A stretch of DNA of 64,000 nucleotides from Alcanivorax nanhaiticus (GTDB lineage: Bacteria; Pseudomonadota; Gammaproteobacteria; Pseudomonadales; Alcanivoracaceae): the NCBI RefSeq assembly GCF_000756665.1, contig NZ_ARXV01000013.1, positions 1 through 64,000 of the forward strand, given 5' to 3'. Of the stretch, positions 54,897 to 62,995 are shown in pieces. A program made the position numbers and the translations under genes. Under the pieces are notes generated by a model. It had not been told where the DNA came from. It saw nothing but the letters and a program-made list of their open reading frames with translations, and did not search any database. Position 1 is the first letter of the stretch; each line of letters opens with the position of its first letter.

Positions 54897-56087
54897 ATGC
54901 CGCAACAGGATCCGGTCAGGGGGTTGGTGCTTTCGGGTGGTGGGGCGCGTGGGGCCTATCAGGTGGGAGTGCTGTCGGCGATTGCAGAGTTGCTGGATCG
55001 AGGAACCCCAAACCCGTTTCCCATTATCTGCGGAACATCTGCTGGTGCGATCAACGCGGCGGCTCTGGCGGCGAACGCGGGTAATTACCGCACTGCGGTG
55101 CGTGGTCTGGAGCGAGTCTGGTCCAACCTGACAGCTGAACAGGTTTATCGCACGGACCTCTATGCGTGTCTGAGAGGGATTGTCCGCTGGCTCTTTTCCG
55201 GGTTCACGACCGGGCGCACGCCTGAGCGCAGTGCGCTGCTGGATAACCTGCCATTACAGCGACTGTTGACGCTGGTCGTGAACTTTCAGCGTATCCAGCA
55301 AAATATTGATCTGGGCCACCTGCGCGCCTTGTCGATTACCGCTTCCAACTATGCTACCGGTGAATCAGAAAGCTTTTTCCAGGGAGACCGGGACTTGGCG
55401 GATTGGGTTCGTGCCCGCAGAAAGGGAAAACGATCCATCATCGGGGTAGAGCATCTTTTGGCTTCAGCTGCCATCCCTATCCTGTTTCCTGCTGGCAAGG
55501 TGGATGGTGGTTACTATGGCGATGGTGCCTTGCGGCAGTTGGCACCATTAAGCCCTGCGGTGCATCTCGGCGCGTCGCGCCTGTTGGTGATCGGGGTGTC
55601 TGGCAACGTCAGTGCCGGCCGGCAGCGTGTGCTGAGTGGTTATCCTTCCATGGCTCAGGTGTTGGGGCATGTGCTCAATAGTGTTTTTGTGGATACCCTG
55701 GAAGGGGATGTTGAGCGCCTGGAGCGGATCAACCATACCCTGGCGGCATTGGGCGAGCGGGCACGGCGCAAGCATGGAATTACCCTGCGGGAGGTCGATG
55801 TGCTGAAAATCTACCCGTCACGCCCCATTGATGAAATCGCAGCCGAGCATCTCAAGGAGCTCCCTCGCACTCTGCGTTTTTTCCTGCGCGGCTCTGGAGC
55901 CACGCGTTCGCCTGGTGCGAGCGCCATGAGCTATTTGTTGTTTGAGCCGGGCTTTACCCGTGCGCTGATCGAGATGGGCTACAAGGATGCCATGGGGCGC
56001 AAGCAGGAAATTGAAGCCTTCTTCAGCCACGATTCGCTGCTGGACGTGGAAAAAGAAAACGATCAGGAGGGCGTTGAGGCCTCATAG
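54897..56087 (+). CDS. patatin-like phospholipase
   Basis: A 396-residue patatin-family lipase. The oxyanion loop GLVLSGGGARGAYQVGVL (residues 9-26), the nucleophile Ser48 in CGTSAGAIN, and the catalytic Asp209 in YYGDGALRQ complete the Ser-Asp dyad. No signal peptide is seen, so it is probably cytosolic or membrane-associated. ATG follows AAGGAGG at good spacing. It overlaps the convergent GDPD gene by 25 bp at the 3' ends. Confidence 0.94.
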   Translation: MPQQDPVRGLVLSGGGARGAYQVGVLSAIAELLDRGTPNPFPIICGTSAGAINAAALAANAGNYRTAVRGLERVWSNLTAEQVYRTDLYACLRGIVRWLFSGFTTGRTPERSALLDNLPLQRLLTLVVNFQRIQQNIDLGHLRALSITASNYATGESESFFQGDRDLADWVRARRKGKRSIIGVEHLLASAAIPILFPAGKVDGGYYGDGALRQLAPLSPAVHLGASRLLVIGVSGNVSAGRQRVLSGYPSMAQVLGHVLNSVFVDTLEGDVERLERINHTLAALGERARRKHGITLREVDVLKIYPSRPIDEIAAEHLKELPRTLRFFLRGSGATRSPGASAMSYLLFEPGFTRALIEMGYKDAMGRKQEIEAFFSHDSLLDVEKENDQEGVEAS

Positions 56088-56854
56088 CGATGCTTGCGTC
56101 GGAAGTGGCTGACGAAGCTGGTGGGGTAGTCGGTAATGATGCTGTCGACGCCCAGCCGGGTAAGACGGTCTGCTTCAGTCAGGTCATTCACCGTCCAGAC
56201 TGAAACCTTAAGCCCCCGTTTACGTGCTCTGCGCATCAATGACGGGGTAATCAACGAATAGTGTCCGATCAGCCAGTTGCAGCCCAGCCCTTGGGCTCTT
56301 CGTGTGGGTTGCAAGTAGCGATACTGGCAGACATAACCACGCTCTATATCTGGAGCCATGGTGCCCATCATGCGCAGAAAACCGGTGTGGCTTGAAGTCA
56401 CCACCACTCGTGATTGCAGCTGTTGCTCATGGATCATGTGCGTGAGGTGATGTGCCAGTTGGTGCAGTACGATCCGATCAGCGCCTTTGACTTCGAACTG
56501 AAAGCGCATGTCCGGGCCGCACAGATCCACCACTTCCTGCAAGGATGGAATACCGGTAGGACTGTGCCAGCCAGGCGTGTTGCGACGGGCATCCATTACG
56601 CCCAGTTGTGCTCGTGTGTACTGACGGGCATTGCCTTTCATGCCTGTGGTGCGGGTGATATCGCTGTCGTGCAGCACGATCAGCTGCCCATCAGAGGACA
56701 GCCGCACATCCAGCTCCATCTCGGTAACACCAGCCTCTATCGCGACCTGAAAGCTGGCCAGAGTGTTCTCTGGTGCTTCACCGCGGGCGCCACGGTGGCC
56801 GACCAGAGCTGGGGAATGGCTGACTGAAATGGGCTGGGTCATCGCAATATTCAT
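56063..56854 (-). CDS. glycerophosphodiester phosphodiesterase
   Basis: A 263-residue GDPD enzyme that hydrolyses glycerophosphodiesters to glycerol 3-phosphate and an alcohol. The TIM-barrel active-site motifs are LVGHRGARGEAPENTLASF (HRG and ENT, residues 18-36), ELDVRLSSDGQLIVLHDSDI (ExD and HD) and FEVKG, with VSVWTVND near the end. No signal peptide, so cytosolic UgpQ type. An in-frame ATG at 56842 is an alternative start. Tail-to-tail with a phospholipase gene, a plausible functional link (deacylated lipid breakdown). Confidence 0.94.
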   Translation of the reverse strand: MNIAMTQPISVSHSPALVGHRGARGEAPENTLASFQVAIEAGVTEMELDVRLSSDGQLIVLHDSDITRTTGMKGNARQYTRAQLGVMDARRNTPGWHSPTGIPSLQEVVDLCGPDMRFQFEVKGADRIVLHQLAHHLTHMIHEQQLQSRVVVTSSHTGFLRMMGTMAPDIERGYVCQYRYLQPTRRAQGLGCNWLIGHYSLITPSLMRRARKRGLKVSVWTVNDLTEADRLTRLGVDSIITDYPTSFVSHFRRKHRYEASTPS

Positions 56855-56976
56855 ACTGGTTATTCTTGGCGAGAAAGATGACAGCGCTGTGACCTTCAGG
56901 CAAGAGGGAAGGTGTCATTTTTATGACTTGTGGTCACGGTAACCTGATTGTCATCCCGTAACCGGGCATTGAGGAG

Positions 56977-58143
56977 ATGGGTTTGAGCATGCTGGCACGC
57001 TATGGGCAGTTTTTTTTGAAGAGCTGGTTTCCTGATTATCAGGGCTCCACATCGGGGGTGTCGCTGCAGCGGCTACTGCTGATGGCGCTTTTCTGGCCGT
57101 TGTTCCTGCTGGTGCAGTCAATTAACGGGATTGGTCTGTTGCTGGATCATGTGCTGTTTCCCGATTTTCGCAGGGTGACGGTTCGCGAGCCGCTGTTCGT
57201 AGTGGGGGTGCCGCGCAGTGGTACCACTTTCCTGCACCGTTTGTTAGCGCTGGATGACCGTTTCACCACCACTGCCCTTTGGGAGCTGTTGTTTGCCCCG
57301 TCAATCACCCAGCGTTATTTCTGGACGATGCTGGCAAAACTGGACAGACGCGCAGGGCGTCCCATGGGGCGCTTGCTGCTGTGGTGCGAACGGCGATTAC
57401 TAGGTGGACTGGATGGCGTGCATAAGACCGGGCTACTCGATCCAGAGGAAGATTACCTTGGGCTGATTCCGGTGTGGGGGTGCTTCCTGTTGGTGCTGGT
57501 GGTGCCCGTACCGGCATTGTGGCGGCTGACGTTTCTGGATCGCGATGGCAGCGAGAAGGAGAAAGCCAGGTTGATGAAGGCATATCGCCGGTTTGTGCAA
57601 CGGCACCTTTACTTTCACGGTGAACACAAGCAGCTGCTTTCCAAGAACCCGTCGTTTACCCCCTGGCTGGAGACACTATCGGCGGCGTTCCCGGATGCCC
57701 GGTTTATTGGCTGTGTAAGAAACCCGAATCAGTCCGTCCCTTCACAAATCAATTCCATACTGATCGGAGCACGGATATTTGATGGCAGGGACACGACAGG
57801 CTACTGGCGTGAGGGATTTGTTGCCATGCTGGATTACTACTACCGACACCTGCTGACTGCCTTGGCGAGTATGGAAACGGATCGGCAGGCACTGTCCGTC
57901 ATGGAAAAACTGGCCACTGAACCTGGGAGTACGGTACTGGAATTCTATGCGCATTTTGGCTGGGAAGCAGGGGAGGAGTTTCGTGCACGGCTGGCAGTGC
58001 AAGACCGCAAGGCTCGCCAATACCAAAGCGGCCATGCGTATTCCCTGGCGACACTTGGGGTCGACACTGCAACGCTGAATGAGACCTTTGGCTGGGTGTA
58101 TGAACGTTTTGGGTTTCCCCGCCCTGAGCAGGTGTCTCGTTGA
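56977..58143 (+). CDS. sulfotransferase family protein
   Basis: A 388-residue PAPS-dependent sulfotransferase-like protein. The 5'-phosphosulfate loop is VGVPRSGTTFLHRLL (residues 76-90) and the 3'-phosphate region is RFIGCVRNPNQSVPSQ (near 245). Two hydrophobic stretches lie at residues 30-57 and about 165-185, unusual for a soluble enzyme, so it may be membrane-bound. The start is uncertain (ATG 56977, TTG 56983 or ATG 56989), because GAGGAG directly precedes the first. It is followed by a glycosyltransferase and a DUF2334 protein, which suggests a sulfated glycolipid or glycan. Confidence 0.85.
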   Translation: MGLSMLARYGQFFLKSWFPDYQGSTSGVSLQRLLLMALFWPLFLLVQSINGIGLLLDHVLFPDFRRVTVREPLFVVGVPRSGTTFLHRLLALDDRFTTTALWELLFAPSITQRYFWTMLAKLDRRAGRPMGRLLLWCERRLLGGLDGVHKTGLLDPEEDYLGLIPVWGCFLLVLVVPVPALWRLTFLDRDGSEKEKARLMKAYRRFVQRHLYFHGEHKQLLSKNPSFTPWLETLSAAFPDARFIGCVRNPNQSVPSQINSILIGARIFDGRDTTGYWREGFVAMLDYYYRHLLTALASMETDRQALSVMEKLATEPGSTVLEFYAHFGWEAGEEFRARLAVQDRKARQYQSGHAYSLATLGVDTATLNETFGWVYERFGFPRPEQVSR

Positions 58144-58230
58144 GGGTTGGTTACATTCTGTCGCAAATTTCCCCGCACCTTGGTAGGGGGTGTCACATTT
58201 CAGACATCCAGGGGCGCAATACTCGCGCCT

Positions 58231-59394
58231 ATGGATACCAAAACGCTTCGAGTATTGTTTGTGGTGGATGCGATCAAGGGCCGAAATGGCGTCGGTGCCT
58301 ATTTCCAGGATCTTGTCTCGCATCTGGAAGATAAAGTGGAACGGGTTGAACTGGTGCAGCCATGTCTCACTGACCCTCATCCCTGCCAGGGCATGTCCAT
58401 GCCCATTCCCGGTGACCCGACTCAGCGACTATTCTTTCCCAAGGTGCGGGAACTCAGTGCGCTGGTATGGGAAATGAAACCCCATGTGATTGTGATTCCC
58501 GGGCCCGGGATCTTTTCCATGATCGGTTACTGGATCGCCAAAAAATGGGGTATTCCGGTCTGTGTCACCTTTCAGACGGATTACAATCGGCTGGTGGAAC
58601 TCTACTGGGGAAAACGTCTGGCCAGGTTGGCGGGAGGTTTTCTGAATTGGGTGAACCGGACTCTGTTCCAGGGTAGTGAAACCGCAGCAACGATCTGTGA
58701 GTCCATGATTGCACAGGCACGCGCTGCCGGTGCCCGTAATCCACAGTTGGTGGGGACGCCACTGGCACGGGAATTCGTTCAGACACCCAGGGTGCCATTG
58801 CCGGACAACGTCTCGCGTATCTGTTATGTGGGCAGGCTGGCCGCGGAAAAGAACATAGATGCTTTTCTTGAGTTGGCGGCAAGCCGCCCGGACCTGCAAT
58901 TTGAAGTGGCAGGCGACGGGCCTCTGCGTACCAGGGTGGAAGAGGCCTGCGGACGCTGCGCCAACTTGACCCTGCTGGGCTGGTGTACTCGTGAGCAAGT
59001 GGTGGACTTGATTGATCGCAGCCAGGTGTTGGTGTTGCCTTCTTCCGTTGAAGCCTTTGGTACGGTGGCACTGGAGGCCATGGCCCGACAGCGTTTGGTG
59101 ATTACCACTCCGGCCTGCGGTATCAATGAGTGGCCGGCTCTGGCAAAGGGGTTGTGGATCATGGAGCAAGGCGAGTCGTTGACTGCCACGTTGGATCGTC
59201 TTGCTGGCTTGTCGCCCCAGGCACGCCAGCACAAAGCGGAGAGCGCGAGAGCGGCGGCCCGTGCCATGAACCATGATGCTATTGAGCACTGGGGAAGTGT
59301 GCTGGCCCACTGTGCATCCATGAAGCCTGCTGCGTCCGTTTATCCTTCACCGACGTTGGCGTTGTTGCGTCGCTTGAGCAGCCACCATGCATGA
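58231..59394 (+). CDS. glycosyltransferase family 4 (group 1)
   Basis: A 387-residue GT-B glycosyltransferase. The N-terminal half has LRVLFVVDAIKGRNGVGAYFQDLVSHL and FQTDYNRLVELYWG. The C-terminal nucleotide-sugar domain has ICYVGRLAAEKNID, FEVAGDGPLR, LLGWCTREQVVDLIDRSQVLVLPSSVEAFGTVALEAMA, with the acidic E-x7-E motif of retaining GT4 enzymes. The acceptor is unknown; similarity of layout to lipid glycosyltransferases is only suggestive. ATG 58231 is chosen over 58147. It overlaps the following deacetylase gene by 8 bp. Confidence 0.9.
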   Translation: MDTKTLRVLFVVDAIKGRNGVGAYFQDLVSHLEDKVERVELVQPCLTDPHPCQGMSMPIPGDPTQRLFFPKVRELSALVWEMKPHVIVIPGPGIFSMIGYWIAKKWGIPVCVTFQTDYNRLVELYWGKRLARLAGGFLNWVNRTLFQGSETAATICESMIAQARAAGARNPQLVGTPLAREFVQTPRVPLPDNVSRICYVGRLAAEKNIDAFLELAASRPDLQFEVAGDGPLRTRVEEACGRCANLTLLGWCTREQVVDLIDRSQVLVLPSSVEAFGTVALEAMARQRLVITTPACGINEWPALAKGLWIMEQGESLTATLDRLAGLSPQARQHKAESARAAARAMNHDAIEHWGSVLAHCASMKPAASVYPSPTLALLRRLSSHHA

Positions 59395-60169
59395 ACGTTC
59401 GGCAGAAAAGTCACTCAGGGCTTTGGTAAGCATCCATGATGTCATGCCGGAAACCCGCCTTGAGGTCAGCAACATGCTGGATCGTCTGGCATTACCTGCC
59501 AAGACCGTCACCTTGCTGGTGGTGCCCGGTCGGCAGTGGGGCGATGATGATCTGGCCTGGCTGAGAGGTTTGCAGTCTGCGGGGCACCCTTTGGCAGGGC
59601 ATGGATGGTTCCACCGCTGTCAGCCACCGGTAACCCTCTATCACAAGCTCCATAGTATGATGCTGTCCCGGCAGGTTGCGGAGCATTTGTCTTTCAGCGG
59701 CGCTGGAATCGTCAAGCTGGTGAGAGAATGTCATGACTGGTTTGGCCAGCATGATCTCGAGGTGTCACCGCTCTACGTGCCACCGGCATGGGCAATGGGC
59801 CGCCTGACACCGCAACAGCTCGCTGAATTACCGTTTCGCTATGTGGAGACGTTGACGGGGTTGCTGGACACCCAGACAGGGGGCCTGACATCACTCCCCT
59901 TGGTCGGTTTTGAGGCGGATACCCCGCTAAGGGCGCTGTTTCTTGAGATCTTCAACACCATTAGCACCCATCGGGCTCGCACACAGCGACTGCCGTTGCG
60001 GATTGGGCTGCACCCTTTCGATTTGAGTTACCGGCTGGCACCCCGAATCCTGACGCTGCTGCAACAGGTGAGTGATTTTGAGGACTATGACGAGTTGCCC
60101 CGTGCCGGTCTGCCGGTGCTCCCTTCTCTCCCGCAGAACCATTCTTCCCGCCAGGGCCATTCTCGATAG
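59387..60169 (+). CDS. DUF2334 polysaccharide deacetylase-like protein
   Basis: A 260-residue cytosolic protein of the DUF2334 branch of the polysaccharide deacetylase superfamily. The N-terminal LVSIHDVMPETR (Asp of the metal site) and AGHGWFHRC (His pair in HGWFH) fit the metal-binding positions, and LPLRIGLHPFDLSYRL gives the C-terminal His motif. Overlap with the glycosyltransferase gene implies coupled translation. It may deacetylate the product of that enzyme; this is inference. Confidence 0.87.
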   Translation: MHERSAEKSLRALVSIHDVMPETRLEVSNMLDRLALPAKTVTLLVVPGRQWGDDDLAWLRGLQSAGHPLAGHGWFHRCQPPVTLYHKLHSMMLSRQVAEHLSFSGAGIVKLVRECHDWFGQHDLEVSPLYVPPAWAMGRLTPQQLAELPFRYVETLTGLLDTQTGGLTSLPLVGFEADTPLRALFLEIFNTISTHRARTQRLPLRIGLHPFDLSYRLAPRILTLLQQVSDFEDYDELPRAGLPVLPSLPQNHSSRQGHSR

Positions 60170-60357
60170 CGCCACGGGCAAGCTCCACAATAAAACCTTT
60201 ATAGATGTTTACCTCACGGGAAGGGAAGGACCCATCTGCGAGGATGGTTGGTCAATGATGTCATTTTGAGATACTTCCGAACATTCATTCCTCGGCCCGC
60301 AAGCGTTATTTTGACTATCCGGTCACTATCTATCAAAACAACAAAACGGGAAGGGAT

Positions 60358-61614
60358 ATGAAGCGTCGCATTGGCATTACCATGTTGACCATTGCCGGGT
60401 TGTTTTCCTCGGTTCAAGTCTTGGCAGAAAAGGATTACGAAGACTATAGCCGTAGCGAATTGCGTGCCATGGCGGAAGAAAGCCGCAAGTCGGTTGAGCA
60501 GAGTGATGGTTGGCAGACTGAGAAGGTTGCCGTGGATGAGGTTGCTGTGCAGGGGCAGTGGAATAGCGTCCCGTTTCAAACTCGCTACTTCGATTATCCC
60601 CCCGAGCAACTCAAGCTGCGCTGGAAAGAGCTGACGCGTGCAATCAGCGTTCCCTACCCATCACCTGAATACCTGAAATTGCGTTTTGAGCGTTTCCCGG
60701 TCTTCAAGGAAGAGCTTGGACCAGACTTTGATGGTGATTATGAGGCTTTGTCTCAGCAGATTCTCCACGTCTGGCGTTTGTTTTTCCGAGGTGATTTCCG
60801 GGCAGCAAAAGATTATGGGATTCAGCTTGGTGCTTACGGAAAATTACCTGCGTATCTGGCCCAGTCCATTCAGGCGCTTTATCTGACTGAGAGCCGCGAA
60901 GTGAAACTGGAAATGCTCCAGGATGTGGCCAACCAGATCGCCGATTATGTGGATGAAATCCAGGGTATGAAGGACGAACCGGCCTTCCGGGAAGACTACA
61001 TGGTGCTGAGGATTGGCTACGCGTTTGCCATTGGTCGTCTGGCTGAGGAAGCGACGCCCATGGAAGCCCTGATGAACAACTATCTGTTCAAGGTCAGCCG
61101 GGCACTGGATGATGCGGTAGAAATTGATCCGGAACACCCCGTTGCCCTGGCCATGCAGGCTGCAAAAGATGCCAATATTATTCGTGTCGTAGGCAAGCTG
61201 CTGGGTCGCCTGACTTTTGGCGCAAGGCTCAGCAGGGTAGAGGACGGATTTGAGGCATCATTTGCCCAGGTGGATGACCTGGCCATTGTCCATTATGAGT
61301 TTGCCAATTCGCTGATCTATGTGAATCGTAACAGGGATATTTATCGCGCCTTCGAAGAGTTCAACACGGCTATCGGTATCCACCCGAAATCCGCTATGGA
61401 AGCACTGGACTCCATGTATGCCGCGAAACGCCTAAAGGAAATTCAGGATTATTACCTGAACTACAAGAAGAGCTATCGATCGTTTGAACGGGAGCGTCGC
61501 GAGTACATGGTAACCACCGACGAGAATCTCTATAACGTGCTCAAACCGGCTTTTCTGGTCAGCGAGTATGTGAAGCGCAAGGAAGCGGGGCACGAGTTCA
61601 GCATGGCGGATTGA
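60358..61614 (+). CDS. exported protein of unknown function
   Basis: A 418-residue protein I do not recognise. A signal peptide (residues 1-23, VQVLAEK) is followed by an acidic N-terminal helix region (DYEDYSRSELRAMAEES) and an all-helical body. Stretches such as ALDDAVEIDPEHPVALAMQAA and AFEEFNTAIGIHPKSAMEAL look like TPR units, so a periplasmic tetratricopeptide-like solenoid is likely. RBS GGAAGGG is strong. Preceded by a 188-bp gap after the DUF2334 gene and followed by a terminator, so it is probably its own unit. No Cys is seen in the mature part. Confidence 0.75.
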   Translation: MKRRIGITMLTIAGLFSSVQVLAEKDYEDYSRSELRAMAEESRKSVEQSDGWQTEKVAVDEVAVQGQWNSVPFQTRYFDYPPEQLKLRWKELTRAISVPYPSPEYLKLRFERFPVFKEELGPDFDGDYEALSQQILHVWRLFFRGDFRAAKDYGIQLGAYGKLPAYLAQSIQALYLTESREVKLEMLQDVANQIADYVDEIQGMKDEPAFREDYMVLRIGYAFAIGRLAEEATPMEALMNNYLFKVSRALDDAVEIDPEHPVALAMQAAKDANIIRVVGKLLGRLTFGARLSRVEDGFEASFAQVDDLAIVHYEFANSLIYVNRNRDIYRAFEEFNTAIGIHPKSAMEALDSMYAAKRLKEIQDYYLNYKKSYRSFERERREYMVTTDENLYNVLKPAFLVSEYVKRKEAGHEFSMAD

Positions 61615-61654
61615 GACAGCCGCTTCACGTGACACGCATCATGCAGCACGCGTT

Positions 61655-61688
61655 AAAAAGCCCACCCGGGTAACCGGGTGGGCTTTTT
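61655..61688. terminator. bidirectional rho-independent terminator
   Basis: AAAAAGCCCACCCGG (61655-61669), loop GTAA, CCGGGTGGGCTTTTT (61674-61688). It serves the unknown exported-protein gene and the convergent YecR-like gene. Confidence 0.95.
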
Positions 61689-61711
61689 AGCGTCAGGCGC
61701 CAGGCCTTCAG

Positions 61712-62032
61712 TTACTGCTGTGCGGGCGCGGTGCACTGAAAGTCAGCGCTGATCGTCCAGCCTACACAGTCCCCATCCTGGGTTTCCGTCATACAGGATT
61801 GGCTGGGTTTGCCTGCAGGAATGGCACCACTGTAGCCCCAGTTCTGGCATTGCCCTGAGGCTTTCTGCAAACCCTGCTGCCAGTCCGCTTTTGGGCTTTG
61901 CATCAAGCTGTAATCATAAGCCATGACTACAGTGCCCTGAGCTTGGTCGCCACCGGCGACACGGATAGTGGCTGGTGTGGTACAGGCCATCAGAAATGTG
62001 GTGGCGGCAATGATCAATAAGGTAGAACGCAT
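61712..62032 (-). CDS. YecR-like lipoprotein
   Basis: A 106-residue lipoprotein. The lipobox is LMAC (Cys17) followed by TT, and the mature part matches the YecR pattern: VAGGDQAQGTVVMAYDYSLMQSPKADWQQGLQKASGQCQNWGYSGA and four further Cys residues that may form disulfides. YecR is a small flagellar-regulon lipoprotein of E. coli with unknown function; no flagellar gene is nearby. Confidence 0.82.
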   Translation of the reverse strand: MRSTLLIIAATTFLMACTTPATIRVAGGDQAQGTVVMAYDYSLMQSPKADWQQGLQKASGQCQNWGYSGAIPAGKPSQSCMTETQDGDCVGWTISADFQCTAPAQQ

Positions 62033-62065
62033 CTTTTGGCTCCGCTGTGTGATGGACTGGCGGGT

Positions 62066-62959
62066 TTAATCCCGATAGCGTTTGGACAGATCCCCGTAGG
62101 CGTCTACTCGGCGGTCGCGCAGGTAGGGCCAGATGCGACGTACGGATTCGCTGCGCTGCATGTCGATATCGGCCAGTAATACCTGTTCGCTGCCGCTGTC
62201 TGCCTGGGCAAGGAACTCGCCCTGTGGGCCACAGACAAAACTGTTACCCCAGAAAAGGATACCGCTCTCATCGGCGGGGCTCTGTTCAAATCCTGTACGG
62301 TTGGCAACCAGTACCGGCAGGCCATTGGCCACACCATGGGCTCGCTGGATCGTTATCCAGGCATCCAGCTGGCGTTGTTGCTCACCTTGGTCGTCATTAG
62401 GATCCCAGCCAATGGCGGTGGGGTAGAGCAGCAGATCTGCGCCGGCCAGGGCCATCAACCGTGCGGCCTCGGGGTACCATTGGTCCCAGCACACCAACAA
62501 ACCCAGTTTTCCCACACTGGTAGGAATGGGGCTGAAGCCACTGCGGCCATTATTGAAATCGGCATCGCCAGGGGTGAAATAAAATTTTTCGTAGAAGCCT
62601 GGATCATCGGGGATGTGCATCTTGCGATAGATCCCTGCCAGACTGCCGTCCTTCTCCAGCACCACTGCGGTGTTGTGATACAGGCCAGTGGCGCGTTTCT
62701 CGAACAGGCTACCGACGATCACTATGCCCAGCTCCTTGGCCAATGCTCCGAGCTGGTCAGTGCTGGGGCCGGGGATGCTTTCGGCCAGGTCGAAAACGCT
62801 GGTGTCTTCGGTCTGGCAGAAATACAGACTGCGATGCAGTTCCTGAAGCATGACCAGCTCGGCCCCCTGGCTGGCGGCCTGACGGATCAATGACAGGGAA
62901 TGATCCAGATTGGCGTTGAGGTCCGCACTGTTCTTCTGCTGGATAACGGCGACTCGCAT
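62066..62959 (-). CDS. aguB: N-carbamoylputrescine amidase AguB
   Basis: A 297-residue nitrilase-superfamily enzyme hydrolysing N-carbamoylputrescine to putrescine, CO2 and ammonia. The catalytic triad is in LVMLQELHRSLYFC (Glu near residue 41), GIYRKMHIPDDPGFYEKFYFTPGD (Lys near 113) and GLLVCWDQWYPEAARL (Cys near 158); the segment RKMHIPDDPGFYEKFYF is typical of AguB. It follows aguA in the same direction with a 36-bp spacer. Confidence 0.96.
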   Translation of the reverse strand: MRVAVIQQKNSADLNANLDHSLSLIRQAASQGAELVMLQELHRSLYFCQTEDTSVFDLAESIPGPSTDQLGALAKELGIVIVGSLFEKRATGLYHNTAVVLEKDGSLAGIYRKMHIPDDPGFYEKFYFTPGDADFNNGRSGFSPIPTSVGKLGLLVCWDQWYPEAARLMALAGADLLLYPTAIGWDPNDDQGEQQRQLDAWITIQRAHGVANGLPVLVANRTGFEQSPADESGILFWGNSFVCGPQGEFLAQADSGSEQVLLADIDMQRSESVRRIWPYLRDRRVDAYGDLSKRYRD

Positions 62960-62995
62960 GGGGCGTCCTTCCTGAATGAATGGAAAGCAGGGCGC

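Noticed and set aside
54665-55084. 139-residue plus-strand frame before the patatin gene
   Set aside because: Runs through the core of a heptamer element and overlaps the patatin 5' end in another frame; no supporting signal.
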